Source: Rhizobium bangladeshense (lineage in GTDB: Bacteria > Pseudomonadota > Alphaproteobacteria > Rhizobiales > Rhizobiaceae). Taken from it: 64,000 nt of DNA. The notes under the pieces are model-generated. The model did no database searches. It was not told where the DNA came from and saw only the letters and a list, made by a program, of their open reading frames with translations. Location: NCBI RefSeq assembly GCF_001662075.1, contig NZ_LYPL01000008.1, positions 124,001 through 188,000 of the forward strand, in the 5' to 3' direction. The number at the start of each line of letters is the position of its first letter. Positions within the stretch are counted from its first letter, which is position 1. Below are positions 10,201-17,600 of this stretch, piece by piece. The position numbers and the translations under genes are program-made.

Positions 10201-10302
10201 GGTCCAGCCATCGATCGGGCTACTCTGCCGATCCCGCCAATGCGCGAGCTCCGCAATGCGGACTTTGAGGCGATCGAGGCGTTGGGCAATGGTCAAAGGC
10301 AT
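7276..10302 (-). CDS. alpha-mannosidase, glycoside hydrolase family 38
   Basis: The 1008-residue protein matches GH38 alpha-mannosidases in length and motifs. The catalytic domain shows the zinc-binding GHAHIDLAWLWPYRET, the PDTNMPTGESLVRQ segment and the nucleophile region CWLPDCFGFSG, followed by FHDILPGSSIREVYQ. The C-terminal half is the all-beta GH38 domain. No signal peptide is present, so it should act in the cytoplasm on imported oligosaccharides or glycosides. It is convergent with lacI and next to the ABC sugar transporter, so the locus may serve mannoside use. The promoter is in the 10303-10440 gap, where I saw no LacI operator copy. Confidence 0.92.
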   Translation of the reverse strand: MPLTIAQRLDRLKVRIAELAHWRDRQSSPIDGWTFEGEPIGHHQDWPHRQGVVHFAASAEAPVGWPLEDIRLQLDLGGESLITLSYPDGQSETFGLDPYHQEFSIKGRRFSIATESVARFPFGEPNRAPRLNKARLIWLDGPAHRLHLLLKQVAEAIEVLGEHEVVPHMMDAAEHALRSLDWPSDTAAYVSRTADAVMQQKIWELPELQENPAGLTDEQSASAASAFEALTARLKALQKRFPPNGELVLTGHAHIDLAWLWPYRETRRKMRRTFNTALSLMERSDDFRFNQSTAHYYAQMEEEDPELLDRIKRKVAEGKWETVGGMWVEPDTNMPTGESLVRQVLYGQRYFEKTFGARHSVCWLPDCFGFSGALPQILRQGGIDSFFTIKVNWSETNHIPSDLFWWKGLDGSQVLTHTFDNPMQGYNGFVQADCYVPTWKNFRGKMQHHASLLAVGYGDGGGGVTPEMVEREVQLRDFPAIPQARWGTVKGFYEEAHRTASEKSLPVWDGEIYLELHRATLTTQSGVKRKHRQAERALITAETIASLAHMLGADKPKSLEADWRVVLKNEFHDILPGSSIREVYQDAEQELGGVIDNAKSEQAKALQALSAQLPKGGIGNALVVVNPSLAPRTLSAKLADGTVVAAADIVAPLSVAVFDRQALKPAGGLKAGSDRLENDHLAVVIGKDGAVASLVHKASSREAVDGSANQLWVYPADKPRNWDAWDIDADYAEKAVRLEAPESISLVESGPHRAAIRVVHRYRNSSVTQTYVLSANAKRLDIETTIEWHDRRTLLRTLNPIDVKARKATFECAFGIVERATHTNTSWEQAMFEAVAHRFVDISEPGFGVALLNNAKYGHSARGNVIGMSLVRGPIYPDPLADEGEQSFTYALMPHDGAWHEGGVLDEAIDLNQPLVTNEAQGLSAGTFAPLTVAGTPVAFSGLKTAEEGDGLILRLYEPAGRRGRLSLALPSGWSASQPLNILEEPMERKGPAEIMPFEIRTWKLQRA

Positions 10303-10444
10303 GGCTTATCCCTGTTCAAAAAATCGGCGGCGAACAATCCGGACTCGTGGGTTTTGGGAGATGAAGGATGGTGCGACAGAGCTCGCTATTGCCGGCCCCT
10401 CCTCCCAGCGGGTCCTGCCGAGTCTTTAGATTAAGTAACTTTGA

Positions 10445-10957
10445 TTTGCCGTCAAGTGCAAAGGACACCGTACAAGATGGGCGAAGGCACCGGCCGAGGG
10501 CCAGATCACCCGAATTCTGCAAGAAAATGGCGGACAGTTCATTGTCGGAGGCGCGTTTTCGGGCATCACTGGCACCGACAACGACGACATTATCCGTGCG
10601 GGTCCGAATAGCTCGGTGAACGGTGGTGCCGGTAACGACATCATAAGCGGCAGCTTCCTCATGAATATCAGCGGAGGCGCTGGGAATGATCGGATATCCG
10701 CTAGCTCCGGCAGCACGATTCAACAACGACACGATCTCCGCCGCATTCCAAAATACGGTGACCGGCGGCGCGGGTGATGACCCGATTTCTGGCTGGCACA
10801 ATAATACGATCGACGCCGGTGCCGGCAATGATACGATCTCTGCTGGAGTTGGAAACGTCATCACCGGCGGAGTGGGAAACGACAAAATTACCATTAGCAG
10901 CAACCAAGCTGAGAGCTCCGGCTCCACCGTCAAATTCGCGATCGGTGATGGGCAGGA
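10445..10957 (+). pseudogene. RTX (haemolysin-type calcium-binding repeat) protein relic, frameshifted
   Basis: Two overlapping reading frames both encode RTX nonapeptide repeats. The first, open from about 10445, gives VNGGAGNDIISG and ISGGAGNDRISA. The second takes over near 10725 and gives VTGGAGDDPISG, IDAGAGNDTISAG and ITGGVGNDKITI. No good start codon precedes the first frame, and a frameshift separates the two. Family members are secreted proteins of several hundred residues or more, so this is a short decayed middle or C-terminal piece. Its right end joins directly to an RraA fragment. Confidence 0.7.
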
Positions 10958-11230
10958 TTCAAGGGCACGGTGAAGGAAACCATCGCGGCGGTGAACGACC
11001 CGATCATCGTCGGCGGCGAGACCATCAACCCCGGCGACATCATTGTCGGCGATGCCGACGGCCTTGTGGTCGTGCGCAGGCAGGAAGTGCGGGAAGCCGC
11101 CAGGCTCTCGCAGGCCCGCGAAGACGCCGAAGCCGGCTATATCGCCGCCTACAAGGCGGGCAAATCGGTCATCGAGGTCATCAATCTGGCACCGGCGCTG
11201 AAAGCCAAGGGCCTGGTTGTCGACATCTGA
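10958..11230 (+). pseudogene. RraA-like / 4-hydroxy-4-methyl-2-oxoglutarate aldolase C-terminal fragment
   Basis: From FKGTVKETIAAVNDPIIVGG to the stop, the frame reads as the last 90 residues of an RraA/HMG-aldolase family protein (INPGDIIVGDADGLVVVRRQ is the typical C-terminal core). Family members are about 220 residues, so the N-terminal 130 or so are missing. It starts exactly where the RTX relic ends, in a different frame, which marks a deletion junction. An in-frame GTG at 10970 exists but has no clear ribosome site, so I regard it as non-functional. Confidence 0.7.
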
Positions 11231-11488
11231 GACGATGTCCGAATGGCCCATCAAAGCCTGGGACCAAACATCCAGGGCCCGATACATGAGATGGCTACAT
11301 CAATGCGCTGGACGGCTTGAGCAGGTTCGAACCAAGACACGTGGTGCGTGCACGGATTTGAGAATGTGATTTCAACCGCTTCCGGTGAAACAGATTGGCG
11401 CAATGGTGCGTCCTTTCGGTATCCACCTTGAGACGGCCGACCACTTGCTCTATATGATGCGTGATGATTGATGCGCGATGAGGCGGAT

Positions 11489-11716
11489 ATGAGAACGACC
11501 TTGGCAATTGACGACGATGTCCTGATCGCCGCAAAAGCAATGGCAACCCAGCAGCACCGAAGCGTCGGCGAGGTCATTTCTGAGCTGGCGAGACGTTCTC
11601 TGCGCCGACCGCCCAGCAGCGGCGAGCGCAATGGCATTCCTCTCCTTTCAACTCGCCCGAATGCGCCGCCAGTGACGCTCGAAATCGTGAACGCCTTGCG
11701 TGACGAACTGCCGTGA
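11489..11716 (+). CDS. vapB: VapB-like antitoxin (ribbon-helix-helix type)
   Basis: The 75-residue protein starts MRTTLAIDDDVLIAAKAMAT and continues RSVGEVISELARRSL, the standard N-terminal ribbon-helix-helix of rhizobial VapB antitoxins. Its C-terminal tail would wrap the toxin. I chose the ATG at 11489, which follows an AGGCGG-like site; an upstream in-frame ATG at 11468 lacks one. The stop overlaps the toxin start by 4 bp. It should neutralise the neighbouring PIN-domain toxin and repress the shared promoter. Confidence 0.82.
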   Translation: MRTTLAIDDDVLIAAKAMATQQHRSVGEVISELARRSLRRPPSSGERNGIPLLSTRPNAPPVTLEIVNALRDELP

Positions 11717-12156
11717 CTTTCCTGCTCGACGTCAATGTGCTGATTGCCTTAATCGATCCGGGCCATGTAGCCCATGATGATGCGCACGAATGGTTCGCAG
11801 CGATGGGTCAGCCGGCGTGGGCTACCTGCCCCATTACCGAAAATGGTGTCATCCGGATTGTCGGCAACCCCAAATATCCCAACTCTCCCGGTTCACCGTC
11901 ACTCGTGATGGAGATCGTCCGCAAATTGCGGTCGCTCCCCGGCCACAGTTTTTGGCCGGACGATGTGAGCCTTGTCGGGTCAGCTGATATCGATCCCACG
12001 AAAATTCTAACTTCGGGACAGGTAACTGACACCTACCTGCTTGCGCTAGCCAAGGCGCATGGGGGGCAGCTGGCGACATTCGATCGCAAGCTGTCAGCAG
12101 CAGCGGTTAGAAGGGGCACTTCTGCCTTGCACCTGATCACCACCAGTAGATCATGA
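11713..12156 (+). CDS. vapC: VapC-like PIN-domain ribonuclease toxin
   Basis: The 147-residue product is a PIN-domain protein: FLLDVNVLIALIDPGH holds the first acidic residue, CPITENGVIRI the second, and VTDTYLLALAKAHGGQLATFD the third and fourth. This is the usual VapC acidic quartet binding magnesium for RNA cleavage. It starts with GTG overlapping the antitoxin stop by 4 bp, so it is translationally coupled. The pair lies among gene relics, which fits mobile or decaying accessory DNA. Confidence 0.85.
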   Translation: MTFLLDVNVLIALIDPGHVAHDDAHEWFAAMGQPAWATCPITENGVIRIVGNPKYPNSPGSPSLVMEIVRKLRSLPGHSFWPDDVSLVGSADIDPTKILTSGQVTDTYLLALAKAHGGQLATFDRKLSAAAVRRGTSALHLITTSRS

Positions 12157-12460
12157 GTTCCCGTCGATCCATTATGCAATCTTCCTGGCCCAAAACGTGA
12201 ACCCCATAGCAACAGCCGGACGCTGGCCTCGAAAGCCTCTCGCCGTGCCAGAACCGTTGACCCCGGCAATTTCGGTGCCAGTGGCGTAAGAGGTATTTAT
12301 GGAACAAATGGAACATAGTCATCGCACTAGACTTCCGTCAGTGTCGAGATGGAGCCGCCCCTCGAACTCCTAGCAGTCCGGCATCCTGCAGCGCACCCGC
12401 GGCCGGCATTGGCGCGACACCAGGAATTAAGCGCACCGTCCGTCGCCGGGTATGACACCC
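12157..12460. other. intergenic stretch with no recognisable gene
   Basis: This 304-bp stretch lies between the convergent vapC and TadG-like genes. Short open frames occur, but none has a ribosome site with recognisable content, and no strong terminator hairpin with a T-run was seen. Confidence 0.6.
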
Positions 12461-13825
12461 TTAGCGGGCAAGCCGGATGGCACCTGGATTGTTGATCTCG
12501 TTGTTCGCCAGTTCCGACTTGCAATCCAGCTTAAACGTACTGTTGCCGATCATGGTGATCTTTTGGGCGATTAAGCGGATGCATTCGCCGGTTGTCGAGC
12601 CATTGCCGGCATACTGGAGTTCCGCGGCCGCCGGCATGTAGATGATGCCGTTGACGTGCGAACTGCTGTTCCCGTTGATGACCGCGGGGGCGGTGTTGTT
12701 GCGGTCGGCGACGATCGAGAATCCCGCCCATGCTCCCGACGTGGGGGCGGTGACGTTGAAGGTCGAGCCGCCATGAATGTCGAGTTCGGCACCGTTCAGC
12801 AGAAAGAAGGTAACCTGATCGCCGGTGATGACGGATTGGCTGTTGAATTTCAGCTTACCGCCGTCAATCAGGTAATTGCCAGGTTGCAGCTTCACATTGC
12901 CATTGATTTCAAGGCCATTGTACGTCCCCGGCTTTAGCGTCACCGTATATCCGTCGGGCGGCTTGTTAGGCGTCTTGCCCGTGCCGTTGCAGCTGCCGTT
13001 GCCGCCGCCGCCGGCGACAAAGTTCTGTCCGCATCCTGCTAGGTCCTCCCAGGTCCCGGCTTTCGGTATCGCTTTGCTCCTGAACGGGTCGGTTGCCGGT
13101 GACGTTCCCTCGCGCGGCTGGCTGCATTCGAGATCCATGCTACCCGGCGATGCAGATACCTTGCCTGGCGTATAAAGACATTCCGTCTTCAGGGTTCCCG
13201 ACCCGCCGACATAGATCGCTTCGCTGCTGCGCGAATTTGCGGTGATCGTGCATCCCGATGTGTCTACTTTCGAGCTGCCGCTGACTTGGAAGGCGCGGTC
13301 GGCTGTAGGGTTGAGCGCTAAAATGCAGGCCTCCTTGTCCGGCTGGCGGAAGGCGGCGCTGCGGCGGGAGATTGGGAATGACAACCGGGTCAAGAACACG
13401 GGTTGGTAGCTGACGGCGTAGTCTGCCGTCGCCATGACCTCTTGTCCCACCTGGGCATAGACGACGTGCAGGGGTGGCGGTTCGGTTGCCGGGGTGGTAT
13501 CCTGGTTGCCATCGGAGACGCTCCCCGTCTTATGATAATTGCCGAAGAACATTTCGGTTGCCATTTGGGTGGCTTCCGCTTCGCTGTGGCCCTCGCCGTA
13601 AAGCCGCACCGCCGCAAGGGCGGCGCTGTCCAACGCCTCCTGCATCTTGGCGGCATCGAGACTAGCATTAGCGAAGTCAATCGCGAGTGAGGCCGCCCCC
13701 ACCAGCGGAACGGCCACAAGGGCAGTCAGGATGGCAAAGTTGCCGCCTTTGTCGCAAACAAATCGGGTGGCATGCCGATCAAGAAATTCACGCACGTCCG
13801 CCCCCACAACTGTTAAGCTGCACAT
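12461..13825 (-). CDS. TadG-like pilus-assembly-associated protein
   Basis: The 454-residue protein begins with a short cytoplasmic lead, then CDKGGNFAILTALVAVPLVG and a hydrophobic helix (about residues 28-50). It continues ASLDAAKMQEALDSAALAAV, the Flp-pilus TadE/TadG N-terminal pattern. The C-terminal 300 residues are a Gly/Asn/Thr-rich beta-type domain (YTVTLKPGTYNGLEINGNVK, IYMPAAAELQYAG) resembling those of rhizobial TadG-like proteins. No other tad genes are nearby, so it is an orphan. It should sit in the inner membrane with its bulk in the periplasm. Confidence 0.75.
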   Translation of the reverse strand: MCSLTVVGADVREFLDRHATRFVCDKGGNFAILTALVAVPLVGAASLAIDFANASLDAAKMQEALDSAALAAVRLYGEGHSEAEATQMATEMFFGNYHKTGSVSDGNQDTTPATEPPPLHVVYAQVGQEVMATADYAVSYQPVFLTRLSFPISRRSAAFRQPDKEACILALNPTADRAFQVSGSSKVDTSGCTITANSRSSEAIYVGGSGTLKTECLYTPGKVSASPGSMDLECSQPREGTSPATDPFRSKAIPKAGTWEDLAGCGQNFVAGGGGNGSCNGTGKTPNKPPDGYTVTLKPGTYNGLEINGNVKLQPGNYLIDGGKLKFNSQSVITGDQVTFFLLNGAELDIHGGSTFNVTAPTSGAWAGFSIVADRNNTAPAVINGNSSSHVNGIIYMPAAAELQYAGNGSTTGECIRLIAQKITMIGNSTFKLDCKSELANNEINNPGAIRLAR

Positions 13826-14042
13826 TAGCCAATAAGCATATACGAGTTATTGCTTTATCAATTCAAATTGTAGGCATCCCAAAGGTACCCGCCTGCGCAT
13901 CAGGCGCGAAGGAGACATAGGAACCTCATCGGTCCCTCACGAGCAGATCCCTCCCTGGGCGAAGCGCATTTCGGGTGACTAAACGGCCGCTGCAGAAGTG
14001 CCCGCCAATAAGCAGAAGCGAAATCGAAAAGCTCCGCAGGTG

Positions 14043-14070
14043 TTCACGCGGGCGTCACTTTCATTATATA
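14043..14070 (+). promoter_or_regulatory. possible promoter of the DUF433 gene
   Basis: TTCACG and TATATA are separated by 16 bp and end 21 bp before the ATG at 14092, with AAGGAG in between. The AT-rich -10 stands out in this GC-rich DNA. The assignment rests on motif resemblance only. Confidence 0.35.
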
Positions 14071-14091
14071 TACTCCATAAGGAGAATGATT

Positions 14092-14733
14092 ATGGCCAGC
14101 ACAGCACACGCCTACACACCCGCCGAGGCGGCCGCTGTCAGCGAGATAGCTGTGAAGTCGGTGCACAATGCGATCGACAAGCGCATCATCGAGACTCATC
14201 TCGTTGGCAGCAGGGGTCGCGCACTCATCGATGAGGATCTGCTTCGGTTGAAGCTCTGGTACGGCGTCGGATCGATCTTGTCTGCCGAGCGCCGCAAGCG
14301 CCTATTCGATACGATCGACCAGAACCCCGATGCCGAAACTGTTAGGGCAGACGACTATCTCATTATCGACGTCTCGCGGGCACGAGAGCAACTGGCCGCG
14401 CGGGCCGAGGCGCTTCGAGAGGCCGAAGGAATGATCGAGAGCGTGAAGGGCGTCGTGGGCGGCGAGCCGGTTTTCAAGCGAACCCGTGTTCCTGTGCGAA
14501 CGATTGCCGCGATGAAGACCCAAGGCGCAAGTACAGCGGAAATCGTTGAGGGCTATCCTTCGCTCACCGAGCGCATGGTGGAACTTGCCGAGATCTGGGT
14601 TGCGGCCAATCCCGCCAGAGGACGTCCGAGGAAGCTTTCGGAGCAGGGCCTGAAGGTGAAATCCGTGAAGCGCACGACTTCATCGAACGCCGACCCTCCG
14701 CGGCAGACTGCCGCCGCCAGGAACTGCATCTGA
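14092..14733 (+). CDS. DUF433 domain protein (antitoxin-like)
   Basis: The 213-residue protein has an N-terminal helix-turn-helix-like part (YTPAEAAAVSEIAVKSVHNA, residues 7-26) and a central DUF433 domain (VVGGEPVFKRTRVPVRTIAA, GYPSLTERMVELAEIWV). AAGGAG precedes the ATG at 14092. DUF433 proteins are often antitoxins encoded before a PIN-like DUF5615 toxin, but no such partner follows here. The last 20-30 residues are read out of frame through a MarR relic, so the native C-terminus has probably been replaced. Confidence 0.7.
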   Translation: MASTAHAYTPAEAAAVSEIAVKSVHNAIDKRIIETHLVGSRGRALIDEDLLRLKLWYGVGSILSAERRKRLFDTIDQNPDAETVRADDYLIIDVSRAREQLAARAEALREAEGMIESVKGVVGGEPVFKRTRVPVRTIAAMKTQGASTAEIVEGYPSLTERMVELAEIWVAANPARGRPRKLSEQGLKVKSVKRTTSSNADPPRQTAAARNCI

Positions 14734-14870
14734 CGCCGGCCGGTGACGCGATGCTCGTGCAGGCACCCGAGCGGATCGACAGGCATGAACAGCATTTTAT
14801 CGACCTGTTTTCGGGCGATGAAATGGATGCGCTGCTCACAAACGCTGGGACTCTAATCGCTGCTGGATGA
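14661..14870 (+). pseudogene. MarR-family regulator C-terminal relic
   Basis: In the frame ending at the TGA at 14868-14870, the sequence reads DFIERRPSAADCRRQELHLT then PAGDAMLVQAPERIDRHEQH. This is the wing and following dimerisation helices of a MarR protein. The N-terminal half, including the recognition helix, is absent. It overlaps the end of the DUF433 frame in another phase, so the two genes were joined by a deletion. Confidence 0.6.
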
Positions 14871-15012
14871 AAGTTCAGTGGCAGGTCAGAGTGCCGGCGG
14901 GCCAGCCAAACACGGCGATGCAAACTGCTCTGTCCATCGAATAACTCTCAAGAAGGCATCGACGGTAGCCGGAATAAACCCCAAGGACCATCTGCGGCGT
15001 ATGAATCGATGA

Positions 15013-16074
15013 TCATGTGGCCCGAGGGGAAGGTTCGCGCCGATAAATCAGCGATTGACGGTTGAGCAGCATGGAATCGCCGAATTCATGCGCACGGTAA
15101 CCGCATGCAGTTAGAGCGGTGGAGGCACTGGCGAGGAGGCCGTCGTCGGCGAAGGCGCGCAACAGCTCGAAATGGCTTTCGCCCGGCTGGTGGACGCCAG
15201 TGAGAACCGCATCGACGACGCGGAGCGGAGTGCCCCGTGCGATACGCCCTGTCGCAATACCATCTCCGGCACGCACGCTGCCATCGGGATTGGCGGCTGC
15301 TTCAAGTGCGCGCACGACGCTCGTACCGATCGCGAAGATGCGGCTGCCTCTGAGCTGCGCCTGCGCTATCTGCGCCACGGTGCATTCAGGGATGTGGTAC
15401 GGCTCGTCGAAGGGAAGGCGCGAGTCGAGTGCGGGATCGCCGGTGGAAGAAATCCCCGCGGCATGCGTGAGTGTTGCAAAACCGATCTCACGCCGGCGCC
15501 AAGCTTGCAGTGTGCGCCAGTCGAGCGCGAACGAAGCCGATGGCGCCTCGAACGCGACCGGCCGGGCGGCAATTCTCGTCCAAACATCCCACAGTGCCAG
15601 CGGCTCGGGAACATGGGCGTATTGAATCGGCCTGCCATGCTGCGCCAGTCCTGCAAACATGGCTGCTCGGGTGCCTTCGAAACTGAGCTCGACAAGGCGA
15701 GGATGGTCGAGAACGCGCTCGACCTTAGCTTCAAGTGGGCCGAGCTGGAGACGATCGCCCGATGACAGCGCAGGCGGCGGCAGCCGATCTTCCGTGCGGG
15801 TGCGGTGATCGCCAGAGCCGAAGACAATCACCAGGAAGCGGACCGGAGCTGAAGGTGACAGCCAGCCGGCCAAGCGAATCTCGATTGTATTTCCACATTG
15901 GAGATGGGTGCCGTGCAGGCTGGCAGGCAAGGTCGCAGCGTCGTTGGCGACAACCAGATCGCCAGGATCCAATAATGCCCCGAGGTGAGCCCGCGGCAGG
16001 TCGCGCATCGTACCGTCCGCCTCAACGAGGAGCAGTCTGGCCGATGTCCGATCGAGGCGATCAGCGGCGATCAC
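15013..16074 (-). CDS. QueA-like S-adenosylmethionine:tRNA ribosyltransferase-isomerase paralogue
   Basis: The 353-residue protein has the QueA fold signature: a start IAADRLDRTSARLLLVE, LDPGDLVVANDAATLPASLH, PRLVELSFEG, and the C-terminal FAIGTSVVRALEAAANPDGS and GESHFELLRAFA. Several canonical QueA motifs differ: APTAGLHF reads APSASFAL, and the segment after the conserved His reads AAGISSTG. It probably does not make standard queuosine, or it acts on another substrate. It starts with GTG at 16074, overlapping the SDR stop by 4 bp, so the two are coupled and share the SoxR-box promoter. Confidence 0.8.
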   Translation of the reverse strand: MIAADRLDRTSARLLLVEADGTMRDLPRAHLGALLDPGDLVVANDAATLPASLHGTHLQCGNTIEIRLAGWLSPSAPVRFLVIVFGSGDHRTRTEDRLPPPALSSGDRLQLGPLEAKVERVLDHPRLVELSFEGTRAAMFAGLAQHGRPIQYAHVPEPLALWDVWTRIAARPVAFEAPSASFALDWRTLQAWRRREIGFATLTHAAGISSTGDPALDSRLPFDEPYHIPECTVAQIAQAQLRGSRIFAIGTSVVRALEAAANPDGSVRAGDGIATGRIARGTPLRVVDAVLTGVHQPGESHFELLRAFADDGLLASASTALTACGYRAHEFGDSMLLNRQSLIYRREPSPRAT

Positions 16075-16793
16075 GCGTGGGCTCCGGCGGTAAGCGCAGC
16101 GTGACCCGGCAGCGCGTCGAGCATCTTTTCGATGATCTCGGCAGCCGCCAGCTCCGGGTCTTTCAAGGTCGACGGGTCGGCGTCCGGAAGCGCCAGCGCG
16201 TGCAGCGGGGTGTCCATGTCGCCAGGATCGAGCGCAAGAAACCTTATTCCATCTCCTTTCGACTCCGCGTCCCAAATCGCCGTCAGATGGGCAAGCGCTG
16301 CCTTGCTCGCGCCGTATGCGCCCCAGCCGGGATAGGCGTTGACCGCCGCATCGCTGGAGATGTTGATCACCAGCCCGCCGCGGCCCTCGCGCGCGGACGT
16401 GGCAAGCGCACCGAACAGGGCTTTCGTCAGCCGGAAGACGCCGAGAAGGTTGACTACGAGCGCCGCTTCCAGCTCCTCGCACTCCGTATCGGCAAGAAGA
16501 GCCAGAGGCACAGGACCGAGGCTCGATGCATTGTTGATCAGGACGTCGACCCCGCCAAGATTGGCACTGATCTGCATCGCGATCGGGTAGATGTCTTCCT
16601 TCTTGCCGATGTCGGCGACAATGCCTTGCGCACCCGTCTCGGCTCCGACGCGTTCGACATTCGCGGCGGTGCGGGCGACGAAGGCAATGCTCGCACCCTT
16701 CTCTGCAAGACGCCGCACAAGCGCCAGTCCGAGGCCGGAAGTGCCGCCGGTGATCCCTACGCGAAGTCCTTGAAGATCGATATTCGCCTGCAT
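16071..16793 (-). CDS. short-chain dehydrogenase/reductase, likely SoxR-controlled
   Basis: The 240-residue cytoplasmic SDR has the cofactor motif TGGTSGLG, the NNAS motif (VLINNASS), the catalytic Ser in VINISSDAA and the YGASK motif (WGAYGASKAALAHL). The substrate is unknown. It is the first gene of a two-gene operon with the QueA-like gene, and its promoter carries a SoxR box. An NAD(P)H oxidoreductase induced by redox-cycling compounds fits known SoxR targets, but this is inference. Confidence 0.88.
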   Translation of the reverse strand: MQANIDLQGLRVGITGGTSGLGLALVRRLAEKGASIAFVARTAANVERVGAETGAQGIVADIGKKEDIYPIAMQISANLGGVDVLINNASSLGPVPLALLADTECEELEAALVVNLLGVFRLTKALFGALATSAREGRGGLVINISSDAAVNAYPGWGAYGASKAALAHLTAIWDAESKGDGIRFLALDPGDMDTPLHALALPDADPSTLKDPELAAAEIIEKMLDALPGHAALTAGAHA

Positions 16794-16822
16794 TGCGGTG
16801 CTCCTTCAATGGGTACGCCTAA

Positions 16823-16853
16823 CTGCTACAAGTTCAAGTGAACTTGAAGTCAA
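16823..16853 (-). promoter_or_regulatory. SoxR-type promoter with 19-bp spacer and SoxR box
   Basis: On the minus strand TTGACT (-35) and TAGCAG (-10) are separated by 19 bp, the long spacer typical of MerR-family activated promoters. Inside the spacer and -35, TTCAAGTGAACTTGAA (16833-16848) is an inverted repeat with 7-bp arms, close to the Escherichia coli SoxR site CTCAAGTTAACTTGAG. It points at the SDR/QueA-like operon and lies 31 bp from the soxR start. Confidence 0.8.
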
Positions 16854-16878
16854 GAGAGCTTCGTGCTTTTATTTATGC

Positions 16879-17313
16879 ATGGATCCGATGCTGACCATCA
16901 CCGACGTGTCGCGGCGCAGCGGCGTTGCCTCATCAGCTCTGCGCTTCTATGAGGAGCGTGGGTTGATCGCATCCGAGCGCGCCGGCTCGGGACATCGACG
17001 CTACCACCGGTCTGCATTGCGGCGGATCGCTTTCATCGTCTTTGCACAGCGGATCGGGTTGACGCTTGAGGAGATCGGCGCCGAGCTCGCCAAGCTGCCG
17101 GCCGATCGCGTACCGTCACGTCGGGATTGGTCGCGGTTGTCGAGCGTGTGGGCAAAACGTATCGACCAGCGCATAGCCGAGCTACAGCGCCTGCGGTCCG
17201 GGCTTGGCGAATGCATCGGTTGCGGCTGCCTGTCGATCGACCGATGCCGCTTGGCGAACCCTGCTGACGTGGCAGGGCGCAAAGGCCCAGGGGCGAGGTA
17301 TTGGCTGGGGTGA
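16879..17313 (+). CDS. soxR: redox-sensitive transcriptional activator SoxR
   Basis: This 144-residue MerR-family protein has an N-terminal winged HTH (LTITDVSRRSGVASSALRFY, then GHRRYHRSALRRIAF), a dimerisation helix, and the cysteine cluster CIGCGCLSIDRC, whose C-x2-C-x-C-x5-C spacing binds the SoxR [2Fe-2S] centre. The ATG at 16879 gives the usual MDPMLTI start. It is divergent from the SDR gene across the SoxR box, so it likely activates that operon when its cluster is oxidised. Confidence 0.93.
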   Translation: MDPMLTITDVSRRSGVASSALRFYEERGLIASERAGSGHRRYHRSALRRIAFIVFAQRIGLTLEEIGAELAKLPADRVPSRRDWSRLSSVWAKRIDQRIAELQRLRSGLGECIGCGCLSIDRCRLANPADVAGRKGPGARYWLG

Positions 17314-17600
17314 ATGAGCCTCCAACGTTACGCCGAACGATTTTCCCGATTATTCAATGATGTCGCCCAAATCCATATTTGCCGATAGGCTTTCTAACGA
17401 CGGGTCCTAAATCCGCCGCGGCAGGGCATACGATGCAACTGCTGACGAGGCACCGCAGCGAAGGCACACGGCCGCTGTCAAACAATGCGATCACTATGAC
17501 CCGTGACCGCAGCGCCCATGGTTGCACTTGTTGGTGACTTTGGTGCCTGCTGGACAGGCGTAGGTGACTTTTATTAGACGAGTGCGTCCGCCCGCTGAGG

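Noticed and set aside
10686..10973. Possible intact small RTX protein of 95 residues
   Set aside because: Repeats continue upstream in another frame, so this is the second half of a frameshifted relic rather than a complete gene.
10316..11287. 323-codon minus-strand open frame
   Set aside because: It runs opposite the RTX and RraA relics, whose plus-strand translations show real repeat and family motifs; the minus product is a low-complexity mirror.
15013..16809. 598-codon minus-strand frame suggesting a giant QueA-like protein
   Set aside because: Its first half is the SDR gene read in the wrong frame; the real product starts at the GTG at 16074, coupled to the SDR stop.
15735..16841. 368-codon plus-strand open frame opposite the QueA-like and SDR genes
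   Set aside because: It crosses two real genes and the SoxR-box promoter and has no family features.
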